Positions 35,025 to 47,476 are shown, counted from the first letter of the stretch. The stretch: 64,000 nt of DNA from Eutypa lata (GCA_022661535.1 JAKULF010000012.1:372001-436000); one strand, 5' to 3'. Notes: generated from the sequence alone by a model not told the origin. Numbers and translations are program-made.

Positions 35025-35978
35025 ATGGCAGCTGCAGTAGCGTACGAACAGTCACGATCGCCTCTCGAACTGGGGGTCGAGAGGGTCCTCCCCACTAGGA
35101 AGGATAGCGGGTACAGTTCCCCAGAGTACCCCTCTTCCCCAGGTTCTCGCACCGTCAAGCTCAACGACGGTAATGAGATCCCCCTTCTCGCCCTCGGCGT
35201 CTATAAAGCGCCGAACGGCCAGGAGACTGAAGATGCCGTGATGGCCGCGCTGGACGCTGGCTACAGACACATCGACTCGGCCGCGCGGTACGCGAACGAG
35301 GAGGCCTGTGGCCGCGCCCTGCGCAAGTGGCTCGAGAAGACGGGCAACTCGCGAGAGGACGTCTTCATCACGACCAAGCTGTGGGATGCCGACCACGGCT
35401 ACGAGGCTACCTTCAACGCCCTGTGCGACTCTTTGAAGAAGTTCCAGCTTGACCATTTCGACCTCTACCTAATTCACTCCCCATCCGATGACAAGGACAA
35501 ACGCCACGAGTCCTGGCGAGCTCTGGAGACAGCCCAGAAACTCGGCAAGGTCCGATCCATCGGCGTCTCCAACTTCGGCGCCTCGCACCTGGACGAGCTG
35601 CTGGCCGAGGCCAAGGTTGTGCCGGCCGTCAACCAGATCGAGGTGCACCCGTTCTGCCAGCGTCAGGACCTCATCGAGGTGTGCCGCAAGAACGGCATCG
35701 CCATTGAGGCGTACTCGCCGCTGGCGCGCGGCAACAAGCTGCAGGACCCGCGCATCGTCAAGATCGCCGAGAAGAACGGCAAGACGCCGGCCCAGATCCT
35801 GCTCAACTGGAGCGCCTCGCGCGGCAACATCGTCCTGCCCAAGTCGCTGACGGCCCACCGCATCCAGTCCAACATGGAGTCCTTCGGCTTCGCCTTGTCT
35901 TCCGAGGACCTCGCCGAGCTGGACGCCCTCGGCAACGAGAACTACGTCACCGGCACCCTGCACCGCTCCAAGGACTGA
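35025..35978 (+). CDS. Aldo-keto reductase
   Basis: Single exon, 317 aa. NADPH-dependent cytosolic reductase of aldehydes or ketones. The catalytic tetrad is complete: Asp84 and Tyr89 in HIDSAARYANE, Lys118 in TTKLWD, His151 in YLIHSP. Also visible are GVSNFGASHLDELL, EVHPFCQRQDL, AYSPLARG and the cofactor motif NIVLPKSLTAHRIQSN. The first about 42 residues (Ser/Pro-rich) precede the usual AKR start (TVKLNDGNEIPLLALG), so a shorter start cannot be excluded, although no second ATG lies before the barrel. Codon use is strongly C-ending, suggesting high expression. Substrate unknown. Confidence 0.93.
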   Translation: MAAAVAYEQSRSPLELGVERVLPTRKDSGYSSPEYPSSPGSRTVKLNDGNEIPLLALGVYKAPNGQETEDAVMAALDAGYRHIDSAARYANEEACGRALRKWLEKTGNSREDVFITTKLWDADHGYEATFNALCDSLKKFQLDHFDLYLIHSPSDDKDKRHESWRALETAQKLGKVRSIGVSNFGASHLDELLAEAKVVPAVNQIEVHPFCQRQDLIEVCRKNGIAIEAYSPLARGNKLQDPRIVKIAEKNGKTPAQILLNWSASRGNIVLPKSLTAHRIQSNMESFGFALSSEDLAELDALGNENYVTGTLHRSKD

Positions 35979-38900
35979 ATGAAGAAGGGTCTGGTCGGGC
36001 CACCAAACCCCAGTTTCTTCCAGTCTGAACATCACCACCACTAACCATCATCAACCTTATCATCGCCCCAGCGATGGGGTCTTGCGAGGGTACTCGGGCG
36101 TCTACTACTGCTACTACCAATAGTAGTAGTGGTTCAATGCCTACGGCTACGCGAGATCAAAAGGACAAGCCCTACAACATTTCATCCCGTCCGGTGTGAA
36201 GATTGTCGGAGAAACTGGGGGGTTCGTTGAATTGACTCAGATAGTTTGGATTTCTTCTTTTCATTTTGGGATATTACCATGCATAGGATGAGGATCTAAA
36301 CCCTGGTCAGGAATACACTAGATTGGTGGCATTATCTAGACTAGCATCATAGAATAGAAACCCCAAATAGATGGTAGAATGCTTCTTTCTTCGCTACAAT
36401 CTTCGGGCACATCAGAATTCAAATTGCCTGCCTGCCTGCTTGCCTGTCTGTATGTGCTACGCGACTACCTGTAGAGTAGGATGCTGTGTCCGTAGCACGT
36501 TCTTCTTCGGCATTCTGAGATATTCGCCGACATCCCACATGAAGAAGGCGCAGGTTCTATGTAACCGAAGAATCTGCCAATATCCGAAGCTTCTCGGTAT
36601 AAGCCGGTTGCACCGTATGTATCCCTCGGACCATGCAGGAGCCCGGGACAACGTCGGCGGCCAATACGACTCGGGCGATGATGATCGGAGCAAGGATGCC
36701 GCGAGTACATATACATGCCGGTTCCGCTTTAAACGGGGGTGACGACATGGGGGGGGATTGCATATATGTGGATTTGCTGATTGTCAGGCCATTTACCTGG
36801 CACGGCAAAGGCATCCGAAGCTATAGGTTAGAGCTTATGTAGTCCATCATTCAGGGGCTCCTGTTTTGTGGAGCGGCGCACATACTATAGAACCCCGGAT
36901 CGCCAGTTATCAGCTCATCGGGGTGCATAGTGAGAAAAAAAGGGGCAGAATACCAAGACTCTAAGCTCGCTAGTGCGGGATGCATACATGAGGTTATCAA
37001 GAGTTTTTTTTTCTTTTCACGTTTTGCCGTACGCACATATGTACCAACTGAGCCGCAAAACTACTCCAATACTTGGTAGCATTTCGGACAAATCCTTTCA
37101 CCCGCAATTATGGAGAGGTTGTTTTGATCATACCAGGTTGCAATTGTATACGGGCATCTCATTCATCCGATAGATGTATAGGTATACAGTATACAAGGAT
37201 GACTGTGTTCTAGCTTGGTTATGATTCGATTATAATATGGAGTAGAGACATATTTCCTAAATCCCCATGATTAATAAGTCAATATCGGCGTCCGTGTCCA
37301 AAATCAAGACCCAATATACAAGCGGTGTTTTTTTGGATTATTCTAAAACAAGCAGGAGGCCTCGTACAATGTACGACTGCTCCATAGTTTATATTATTCC
37401 GTTACACTCTAGTATGTATAGGCCGAAATACTTCACACCTTCTAATCACATTCCGTTGCGGGATTTTCTCATTCTTTCAGGGAAGAACGTTGTACATGAG
37501 AACAGCAAACGCGTTAAGCTGTCCCCATAAAGGTTTGGCGGTCAGGAGTGAAGTAAGGAAAGCAAGGAGTCGATATACGTCACTTATTTGACTCGTCTCC
37601 AAAATACTCCCTTGTTTTTATTGTCGAGAGATATATAGCAATTTTGTGCAGCAACTCTCAGTTTCCAACCTATCGTTTCTAACGATGGGCTCCCAGGAGG
37701 AAGATAATTCTAAAAAATACACGTTTTTGCAGAACATAACGATGCATAAACGGGGAATACAATATTCTTCACACGCTAAATTACGGGTTCCATCGGCCTC
37801 TAATAATAGTCAGGAGATTTACAACAAAGGAATAACTGAACCTGGCAATTGTTGGGCCAGCAAACTATCAATGTTTCGATTCAAGTTAAGCAATGATGAA
37901 CATTGAAAATTCAACACCGGGACCACTAAGACAAGTGCAAACAGCATATCAGATGAGACAGGGCCCTGGTTCTGGGATTGTTTTGACTCCTGGGAGAGCA
38001 AAGGGATGGCTTTCATACTATAAGAAAGGGCAATAGACAAGAGGAACTGAGGTGTTATAGGCTAAGTGAAAACAAGTATTGGCGCTATAGTACGTGAAGT
38101 GTTTTATAAGGTCAAGGAATCTGGTTTTAGAAATCCTGTAATTCTAATATCTCAGTCCTTGTGGTAAACATAAATGTACTAGAATCATAACATAAGGACC
38201 ACGATTTATTCGTAAGTTGTTTAGAATACTCCTACGTCTTATCTCACAGGGCCGCAAAGGATAATGCCACACTCATCGCAGATTTCTTGACACCAGGGAA
38301 GCAGATCTATCTTTATGAGCTATAAAATTGTGTTATATAAAGTAACAAAGGTATTCTGTTGAAGTGGTATATATTTATGTAGATCAACGATAGTATTTCC
38401 CGTTGAGTTAAATAATACAGGATCTAGTAGGTGACTAATAACAATTGATAACAAAGATTACAGTCAAGAGTTTGTTAGCTAATAGAGGGATACTCAGTAA
38501 GAACAGACTAAACTCCTGACATGTCTTGTAAGAAGTCTTTGTAAAGTAGAAAGGAAGATATCCTTATTGAGAAGCCTGTTATGTCTAGAAGAACTAGTTA
38601 GCGTATAGTGACCAACTTCATATGAATGTATCTCATTTCACAACTAATTTCTTCAAGCAATCACGGTGTTAGCTACGCATAAACCTCCCTGCCCGCACAC
38701 AAATAGATAATCCCGCATGTAGTCCCCGGTGGGACGTAGTATATATATATATAGCTCTCTTGTATTTATAAGAATTAATATCCCGATTCTGAGTATACAG
38801 TATACTCATGATATCGACAGATCCCAGACATGTATCCCTATCTCCCTCATCGCACTCGAATCGGCGATGACTGTTCTGCCTTATTGAGTTTAGGCTACTT

Positions 38901-39538
38901 CTCTAGTACGTATAATATCCGCAGCCTTTAAGAGATTATAGTACTCTAGATTTGGTCGAAAGAACGATAGCTCTGTCCCAGCCATGTAGTAGATGAATGG
39001 TCATTCGCTAGGTCAAAGGGGGTATATGTATGATGATCTCATATGGAAGCAGATCAGGGGGGCTATTCATTATTACATGTATGCATATGATAACGGTTTA
39101 TATATTAGAGAAACCATATTGTTAGATGTATGAAGCATTTGACAATAGGTAAGACCACCTCAATAAGAGCCTATTACTCCAGGCTGTTACGTTATGGAGG
39201 AGATGGTCGGTCCTTATTGTTCTTCGGCAGGTATGATAGACAACCATGTTTTAATTTCTGTTGTGCTATTATCCCATGTGATGTTTGATATATCTGGAAA
39301 ACGAAAAGCAAACATTCCGTAAGACTAAGCCATCTATTACCTTTTGACCTTAATTTATTTTACGCAGATTGCTTCGTATTTATCAAAATGGCCTTTTAGC
39401 TTAACTGCTAGATCGGATGGCGGCATTCTATTGGTCTGCTGGTTCAGTTCTTTTTAGTCCTTCCTGTGATATATCTCTTAATCCCTCCATATGACTGCCT
39501 GATGCCTCTGAGTCGAGTGTTGTAGAATGTGGTACTGT
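35979..39538. other. 3.5 kb gene desert, AT-rich
   Basis: No gene supported. It contains two copies of the palindrome GTATACAGTATAC (37182-37194; 38795-38805 region within a longer 17-base palindrome) and a TATATATATATA run near 38741-38752. The part after about 38.2 kb has the base composition of decayed mobile DNA, but no coding domain or terminal repeat was found. Confidence 0.4.
38791..38807. repeat. 17-base perfect palindrome
   Basis: GAGTATACAGTATACTC, symmetric around one A. Its core GTATACAGTATAC recurs at 37182-37194. Confidence 0.7.
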
Positions 39539-40105
39539 TCATGATGGCTTAGGCAGATCATCATCGCCACCATAAGTGCCCTCCACAATGTCAATAGCCT
39601 TCTTCACCATGTCCCTGTCCATCTCGAATGTCAACTTCTCGAGAACATCAGAATAGCTGTGGAATTCCACCCCAAATCTATCTCGCTCTTGAACATCCAC
39701 CTTAAATTCATCTTCTTCGTTCACGGAGGCAATGTACCACTATATGAGTTTAACATGGCCCTCCGCTAGTCGACGATATTGCAAAGCGAAAGGCTCCTGA
39801 GCATCGGCATGCAAACGTGGCTCGTCGGGAACAAGCCCCATCTCAACAGCAGGGGGGTTTCTTGTCCAGATTGCCACTGGGAGAATCCGGCACGCATAGC
39901 CAGTTTCCTCCATGACTTCGCGAAGAGCTGTGGCTTTTCGAGACTCCCCTAAGTTACGACGCCCCTTGGCTAGGACGTATTCATCTCGGGAACGTAGGTA
40001 GACAATGCATACTTCTCGAGTCGATAGACGGAAGAGGACGGCACCAACGCTCTCGACAAAGTTCTCGGAGAAGTATTGCTCCGACTCGAAACGCGACGTC
40101 GCCAT
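39539..40105 (-). pseudogene. Nudix hydrolase ORF interrupted by one in-frame TAG
   Basis: The frame from ATG 40105 to TGA 39539 is 189 codons. The Nudix box is perfect at residues 48-70: G(x5)E(x7)REVMEETGY, the metal- and pyrophosphate-binding motif of enzymes that cleave nucleoside diphosphate derivatives. At codon 122 (39742-39740) there is a TAG, then the same frame goes on with WYIASVNEEDEFKVDV to a normal end. From memory of fungal relatives the block before and after it (EPF...VKLI-W-WYIA) carries two Trp here, so TAG replaces TGG by a single G-to-A change. No intron with proper donor and size can remove it. Either a recent pseudogene, a sequence error, or a stop that is recoded in mRNA. 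An ATG at 40156 would only extend the N-terminus. Confidence 0.8.
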
Positions 40106-41255
40106 ATGTAGGTTGGACAACTGCCCAGATTGCAATACTCGCTGGATACTGTGCACTCTCGAGGTACCGTGAAGGTATTAGGTAAGGCTGTACTGGCAGG
40201 TTGGGAGATCGCTCTGTTTTGAAGGTGTTTAGAGAGGGGGACCTAGCTAAATGGTAAGTTTTACTAATGACTTGCAGGCTGGACGTTGGTGAGCCGTCTC
40301 ACTCAGGGCTATGATTAATTAAGTCAGCAGCAGGTAACCCCATGACTCATAGCTGGTTATTGGCTAATCGACTAGCGAGGCGTCTCGGCCATCTAGATGA
40401 TTTAAGTGATATTGGGGAAATTGCTGGGCAGTTAGTTCCTGATGTGTTGGTCTAGGATCTATCTGCCTGTCCGGGTTGGTACTATTGTGGAGGAATTATA
40501 GGCTGCAAATGCCGTCCCGAGCCATCTGTAGTACAATCTAGAGCCCTGGAGCCCTGAGGCTGGCAAACATCATCTAGGCCATAACAAACCCACCATGCTC
40601 ACACATTAACGTACAACCCAGATAAGATACCTGTACAGGTTATAAGCTATTGTTAGTAGAAACAGGTTATGCCTAGGAAATAGTAAATGATACAATTAAC
40701 AATAGGAGGGAAATTAAAGGCTGGTTTAAGAAGTGAAAGCTCTGAAGGTTTGACTGATATCTTTGTTCCACACCGATTACGCAGGCCCTAGAGTGCTCAC
40801 ACACATTTTGATGTTTAGGCGACTAATCAACCCCGTGACATGCTCTTTATTATTAATCTCGCGTACTGTGGTGACCTGCTTGAGTGATTTGCCTTCATCC
40901 TATCCATAAGTTGACCTCAATTCATTCTGGCTTGTAATGGGTCGTCACAAGACAGTTATCCTCATGGCGTCAAGACAAGGGTCGTTGCAGCACCTCTAGA
41001 TAATCGGAACACGTGGATGCCGTAAGGATGGGGAATTGCGACAGAACACTTCGTTCCGGTCCTCGTGAATTCTGTTTCTCCTAGCGTACGCTGCTGACAG
41101 TATTGTAGGTATCTCATAGAACAGCTTGGTATTTCCAGCGCCCAAACTCTTTTTGCCCCAAACGCCAAAGTCCAGTCAGTCAATTCAGGAATCCTATGCT
41201 CTGCTCTGTTCTGCTCGTCTGGTCTCGTCTCGTCTCGTCTCGAAAAACAATCCAA
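40106..41255. other. Intergenic
   Basis: 1.15 kb, no gene. A CTCGT-type repeat (about 41216-41241) lies at its right edge in the SmD3 3' UTR. Confidence 0.45.
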
Positions 41256-41746
41256 TCATCTTCCACCACGACCGCTTGCTCTAGCCCTGCTAACCGTTGC
41301 TCGTCCTCTGGCCAGACCGACACCGCGACCTCTCGCGTTGCGACTTCGGAACATGGGCGCGTTTCTAATTGGGGGGAAAAAAGAGGTTAGTTTCGTTTAC
41401 GAGAAGAAGAAGTCGTCCAATGCATCCAATCATACTTTAACATATCCGGCACGATGAAAAACCGGACATGGCTGCCTCGAATGTAGACCTGATCCAGATG
41501 GCTGACTCGACCGTCGCGTGCCGTCACAGTGATGTCCTTGAGCTGTACGTTCATGTTGTCCTCAGCTGCATCACGTCACAGGTGTTAGCAATTAGATCCT
41601 GAAATCGCACCGCCAAATCTCTATTGTGTACACGTACCTTCTAGGAGCTTGCCTCGGTATGTTTGGCCGGACGTGATTTCCAGGGTAACAATGTGGCCCT
41701 GAGCCTCGTTCAGCAGCTTGATGGGAATTCCGATGGTGGACGTCAT
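41256..41746 (-). CDS. smd3: Small nuclear ribonucleoprotein SmD3
   Basis: Three exons: 41746-41638, 41565-41436 and 41364-41256; 115 aa. Core Sm protein of the spliceosomal U1, U2, U4 and U5 snRNP rings in the nucleus. Sm1 motif: [20 protein letters not shown]; Sm2 motif: [21 protein letters not shown], split by the second intron (GTATGA...AATTAG). The C-terminus is a short Arg/Gly tail ([12 protein letters not shown]...SGRGGR), target of arginine methylation in relatives. All junctions keep frame and the product aligns end to end with SmD3 from memory. The gene is hidden because every exon is under 45 codons. Confidence 0.95.
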
Positions 41747-42684
41747 GTTTGCGACGAGGGAGGAGTCGAGAGGGAAAGTTCGGGTGCCGTATGGTCTTTG
41801 TCAGGTAGGTGCTCGTCGCGCGGCTGGTTACGTAGGTAGTTTCTTGTCTTCAAGTTGGCTGCTCCCCAAAATTAAAACACAAGGCAGCTAAGCTACAAGA
41901 GCTTGAATATTGTATTCAACCTAATTCAATAAACGGGGCCCCTCAGAGCTCTGCGGGGCCATGGTTTTTCCGCCCACTACAGCCTTCCACAGCCCATACA
42001 GTGGGGTAGGTACGTACCTAAGGTACCATCCCATCTCTACTGCTATTTAAACATTGAACCCCCTTTTACTCCTTTCAACCGCTACATGTATGTATGTATG
42101 TATGTATGTAGCCTAAGGGTTCTTTAATGACCAACTTTAATACCAGGGCTACATGACTTGAATTAAGTATATACATAATCTACTGTTACGGTATATCTAA
42201 AACCTAGTGACTCTAGACACCATGAGAGCAAATAATGTCTATTCGCCGTGCAAGAAGTCGTATCCTTTCTGCCGCCGCCCCTCTCCAAGCAGCTTATACA
42301 TTTGTAGAATGCACTTACAGAGTAAGACCAAGACTCAGCACTCAAGGGTCAGTATTTATTGGTCCTATGAGTCGGATGGACAAATGGGAGCAGGCGGCCT
42401 GACCTCGTTAATTAGCTATAAGACGAACTGTCCTCCTGCTGTATCTTTGAGTTGTGGAAACCACTTTTTGGTGATTTTCCTAATCCCGATACTATTTCAA
42501 TATTGACGCTCTATACAGCTTGTGCATGAAACTCATAAAAGCACCAGAAAGCCCTACCAGTTCTCCTAGCTAATAGGTACGTAGCCATCATGTCTGGAAA
42601 CCAGGATCATCGCCACCCTCCCAATCTTCGCAACTTTCCTTCCACCTCATCTCCGTCCCACGATAGGCATGTATAATCAAAACC
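41747..42684. other. Intergenic with ATGT microsatellite
   Basis: 938 bases, no supported gene. An (ATGT)6 run lies at 42086-42110. GTAGGTACGTACCTAAGGTACC (about 42006-42027) is a dense cluster of the window's recurrent TAGGTA/TACCTA motif. Confidence 0.5.
42086..42110. repeat. (ATGT)6 microsatellite
   Basis: Six tandem ATGT units in a non-coding stretch upstream of SmD3. Confidence 0.9.
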
Positions 42685-44455
42685 TCACACATAAGCGACG
42701 GGCTCCCCCATCCATGGGTGCACCACATACAGGATCTCCCCCTCGCGTTCCGTCATAGAAGCAACCAGCCTCGGGATGTCGCGCCCCCGCATCACCAGGC
42801 CGTTGACAAACACGCCGTTAGCCTGGTGCGGCTGGTCCCCTAGCATGGCACCGATGTTGCGCTGCCACATCTGTTCCGATACTATTTCATGGTTCCCGAC
42901 CGGAACCGCCGAGTATCTGTTCTGCGCACTAGGCCCCGCCGGGTCGTGCAGACGTACGCGCGGGAATACCAGATGGCCCGCCGCCTGGAGGGACGGGACG
43001 CTCGAGGCGTACGCGAGCGCTGCGCGTCGGAAGGCCGGTAGCTCGCGGGCGAGGCTATCAGGGAGACGTCTTGCGGGCTCTTGGTGCTCGACGGGGCTGA
43101 AGCTGGCCGTCGTGGTGGGGAATGGGCTTCCTGTGGATTCGTGGGCCTCGATGGTGAAGCTACTGCTACTGCTGCTGCTGCGGCGGCCGCGCCCGTCTAC
43201 AATTTCTCCTGCTGCTGTTCTATGTTCATGACTTCCAGCGGTAGCCCAGCTCAGAAGGTCTATTGGTGCGTCACTCTGGGTCGATGCTGTAGATGGAGCC
43301 GGCGATACTTGGGATAAGGGGCTACCCATTCTCGGCACGAAGGGTCCGAAGGTGGAACCAGCGGAGAATGAGCGCCCGGGGGGTGGTTCTTGCTGCGCTG
43401 CAGGCGAAGGTCCGGAAGCCATGGCGATCGCTAGGGGGCCCGTGGGCCTACTCCTTATAGGACTGCCGGATACGGTGGCGCTTCGTTTGCCTCGGGATCT
43501 TGTTCCAGCCCCGTTGCTGTGGGTTTGAAACGCAGATGAGGGTTCGTTCGGGACATTTGGGGCCGCAGGAGTTCCACTGACAACGCTTTCTTGGTGACCG
43601 GCAACTGTACTGACGCAGACTCCAACTACACCTCCGTGATGAAGACCCCGAGCATACTGGCGCTGCTGTTCGTGGACGGGTACTTGGCCGCCAAAGACGT
43701 CGTCGCTATTTAGCATCGACGTATAGCCGCCGATTTTCAGGCGTTGACCTCTACTTGTGTCCTGAAGGAGTTGTGCCTATATTATGTCTTGACAGTCAGT
43801 AAATGCTGTTTTGAAACGGTCGCGATACTTTCGGTCAGTGTTCTCAATATTGACCAAGGAGGTAACAACCAATTCAGATGGTTTGGTTTGAGACTAGAAG
43901 CTCACGGATAGAACCATGAAAAGGACTCACCTGCATCTGAGCGAAGTCGAGGGGCCTGTTAGGTTGATGTATAGATGGCAGATCGACCGGAGGCACCGGC
44001 GACGGAGACGGCATGAGTAACTCATTACGAGCCCGTGCAACTCTCTCCTTTCTAACAACCCTCTCCCTTCTGTCGAGAGACTGCTCCCTTTTCTTGATGG
44101 CATCCTTGTCCGACGTTAGTGCTTGGTTCATGGAGTTCAAGCTTCGCTCTCGCTCGCCGACAGCCTTTTCTCGCCCCCCGATGGCCCTCTCCCACTCTAA
44201 TAGCTGCCGTTTGGTTTCTTCGGAATTGTTGTACGCTTCCACTATTATCTCAAGTTGCGATCTATCGTCAGCTGTGTTAGGCTGCCCTGCGTGACTCGCC
44301 ATATTGGGTACCTGTGACATTCCCGTTTCTAGGCTATTAAGGACTAGCCGGGCTTGTGAAGAAGGCACGTAAAGAGCGTGACAGTGAGTTTCTGGATCGT
44401 TGCGTTGCTCTCTAGCATGGTTAGTAATGAGTCTAAGAACATTGTTGAATTTCAA
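42685..44455 (-). CDS. Orphan coiled-coil protein, function unknown
   Basis: Two exons: 44455-43931 and 43776-42685 (GTGAGT...ATATAG, frame kept); 538 aa from the first ATG, or about 490 from a later one. Seen: a strongly charged coiled coil at about residues 70-145 (ETKRQLLEWERAIGGREKAV ... KKREQSLDRRERVVRKERVA); a long Ser/Pro/Gln-rich disordered middle; and a compact C-terminal region of about 110 residues containing SEQMWQRNIGAMLGDQPHQA and YVVHPWMGEPVAYV that looks folded. I do not recognise the family. The basic helix could suggest a bZIP-like protein but there is no bZIP consensus. Confidence 0.6.
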
Positions 44456-45209
44456 CCTTAACCCTGCAAGTTCAGCTGTATTTATCGGTTGGGGTAGGCC
44501 TTTCTTTTCCTAAGGCTTGATTTATAGCGCTTCCCCATTGATGTGGGTGAAGCACTTGGCTACCTTGTATGCTTCGGTCGAATAAAGCAACTTTGTTGCC
44601 ACAAGGCACCCAGGGAAGATTAAGACCTGAATAGGGTAGAATATTCCAAAGAAAAAGACTAGGTATGGCTTATCCCTTTATGAGGTTTTAGATACGACCA
44701 AGTTCCTGAGAGCCGTGACTTAAAGGTGAAGGGGGAATTAGCAATTACCGTGAACGAATTTTTAGAAGTTGTAAGGGCATACGGATGGACTACGGAATAA
44801 GAGAAAGCTTCACTATGGACGACTCGGTAATATAGGAAAGGTAGACGCTCATAGCATCGTAGAATGCAATATTTTACAAGAATCATCGTCTTCTCCCGGT
44901 TTGCAACCACCCATAGTGTTTCAACCAATCTTAGACTGATATGAGCCGACGTCCTTCTAGAGTCACAAGTAATGGTGAGATGCTTTTCCAAGATGGTTAT
45001 CAAGTTCAGCGTGTTAGACTAACGCTAAGGGATGGTGTACAAAGAACCACAATCTAAGCTTAGAGTTGCCCGCACACAAATATACAAATAGCTTCAACAT
45101 TGGGAACTATGTTATATAATCTGACACTTCTGATTGATATTGACGGTATTTATACTTTTCTTTCAACTGCACATAAACACCTCCTTACTCGTCGGCACCA
45201 ATGTCCAGC
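44456..45209. other. Intergenic
   Basis: 754 bases. A minus-strand 114-codon ORF (44659-45003) shows no domain and is taken as chance. Confidence 0.4.
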
Positions 45210-45804
45210 TCAATAATCCATGGTAGGGTGGCGCTGAGATTGGTTGCTGCAGTCCATGTTAGATATTATATAACAACGGCCCCGAAGGCTGACATGGTTT
45301 AACTTACGGATCGTACTCGTCCATCTGGCCATACTGGCGGTTATACATGTCCTCGGCCTGTCTCTTGGCGTGATGCTTCGCCTTCTCGCGGTCGATGGAG
45401 TCTAGGCCCTTCGTCTCGACCAGTTTGTCGACCTCAGCACCGGCAATACCGGCGATGAGCTCCTTGGCGAAACTGTGGCTCACCGTCTTGCCTAGTCCAA
45501 AATAGAGATCAGCACTCAGATATCCAGGGCTTAGAGAAGGTATAGCACTGTGGGGCGTTGGCTATATAACATGGAGGGGATGGGTGGTATCTAACCTTCT
45601 TTACGCTGACGATCCTCGAACAGCTTCATGGCCTCGAATGCGGCACCGCCGGCGACAAACTCGTGGCTTATCTTCGACTCGTGCGGTTGTCCATCGTATA
45701 TCTCATCGCGAGCATTCTTAGCGTCGTCTGGTGGGTGGTCAGTTTCTTGACCAACAACGTAATCTATCTAGTCACTCTCTAGTGGGCTTACCGAATCCGA
45801 ACAT
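45210..45804 (-). CDS. CipC-like protein
   Basis: Four exons: 45804-45792 (13 bases), 45727-45596, 45491-45308 and 45246-45210; 121 aa. It begins MFGFDDAKNARDEIY and continues HESKISHEFVAGGAAFEAMK, EGKTVSHSFAKELIAGIAGA and VDKLVETKGLDSIDREKAKH, the helical repeats of the CipC (concanamycin-induced protein C) family of small fungal stress-responsive proteins. The biochemical function of CipC is not established. The 13-base first exon is supported by frame, GTAAGC donor and family N-terminus. Confidence 0.9.
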
Positions 45805-47476
45805 TTTGACTGATGAAGAGTGCTTTGGTTAAATATGATGCGTATTTGGTTTTCGTGTATGATTTAGAAGTTTAGAATACTCTGGAGGACTGAATTGGTG
45901 TTCATATGGCTATGTCCTATATATATTCGGTAACTCTATGATCCCAAGCCGGCCGTCTTATCCGATGGAACCCCTAACTTGCCCTGCAAATGACGAAGCA
46001 AATGCGGGCCTATCTACACTATAAGCTAACGCCACCCAATCATTCGTGGTAGGAATAGGCCTGCTTGAACTTTCAATGCGTTGTATGTTTCCAATATCCT
46101 GGCTTGCCTAGTTCGCTTCATCGGAACACGTAATGGCAGGTCTGGTTCTTACGCTATGAGACTAAGATACAGCACTAATGTCTCCGCAAAGCTTGAATTC
46201 TCTCAGCTGGAACCATCTTATAACCAGGTAGTCCATAGATGGAGTTCTTTTATGACGTCTATGGCGGAATCCAGACAAGATTCCAGACAAAATCATGTTT
46301 GAACATAACCTTGCATGTCGGTTTTTGCCGGAGCAAAGACCAGTACATAGGTATCAGACACAAGATAGCCTCCTCATCCCGGAAAAGCTCACCCGAAGAC
46401 AGCATAGCGTCGTGATCCACACTCGTTCGACATCGTATCCTTCAAAATAATTTGAAGCCAATGATAGTCAGAAGTTACAGACACACGACGTGGAACTAGA
46501 GGCCTCTAGAGCGCATCAGCCCTTAACCCCACTAAGGGAGATGCCAAGCCGGGTATCGGCTTGGCAAAAATGCTTGTCATCTGATCCGCCAGGGGCAAGC
46601 ACGGGGAATTGGGGAATTGATTGACCCATGCATGTAGTTACCGGGCTCTCTCACTAGTAGCGCTAGGTAATAGAAGTATTGTGCATCCTAGGGACACTAT
46701 TTTCATTTATTAATAACGATCTCGAAACATAGAATAGACAAGACACTCTCTGTTTGAGTAAACTAAAGAAACAACTTGAAGCCGAGACTACCGACGCTAA
46801 GATACTATTTATACTACAACCCCGAGTTCAGTATATACGTACTGTAGAACCACACTCGCCGTTATTTAGTCTAAATTGGAAAACCTTCAATACTTGCTAG
46901 GTAGGTATATAAGACAATATACAATCAATGATCCCATTTCATGATCTCTCTCACCTTTTCGTACTTACTACACTAAGTAATTATAACACTTAATTGTGTG
47001 ATGACTTTCAAGTACATGTAAGTTAAGTATTATACTACTCACTTCCTTGCTAGGCTCCTCGGGGCTTTCGTAAAAACAATATAACTTGCTTTCTATAATT
47101 GACAACCCCGCCCATCCTGAGATACTGGAGGCTACGTACTAGACATACGGCTTCATCAACTCCCCGAAAATGCCGAGTCGCCGTTGCTTGGCAGGTCACG
47201 TGTTAATACCCCGGCATGCATTACTATTCAGGGGTGCCGTCGCGACTTCACCAACCGTTTGACAATAAAGTATTTCTCCGTTAACCCTAATTGAACAAAA
47301 CGGGTGTAGACACATCGATGAACCTACTACACAATTGTGGTGCACGATGCGATAGCTGGAAGAAGGTTACTAACACTGGGCCGGTTCTCCTTTTTGCAAG
47401 GCCCTACCCATTAAGTTAGAGAATACCAAAAGATGGCAATTGAGGTTCCGACCGTGACGTTTGTCGTTTTTCTATA
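45805..47476. other. 1.7 kb intergenic region
   Basis: AT-rich and without a supported gene; the 73-codon ORF at 46081 has no features. It separates the housekeeping side from the HET gene and the biosynthetic genes. Confidence 0.45.

Noticed and set aside
38200..38760. Possible solo LTR beginning TGTTGAAGTGG near 38357 with a TATATATATATA box
   Set aside because: No matching second LTR, target-site duplication or defined end could be found by eye.
39740..39900. An intron that would remove the Nudix TAG
   Set aside because: Possible in-phase GT donors (GTTCCC, GTTGAG, GTGGCA) do not fit the donor consensus, and splicing would delete the EPFALQYRR block.
38690..45085. 16-base match TGCCCGCACACAAATA near 38690 and 45068
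   Set aside because: Flanks do not match; one such match is expected by chance in 64 kb.
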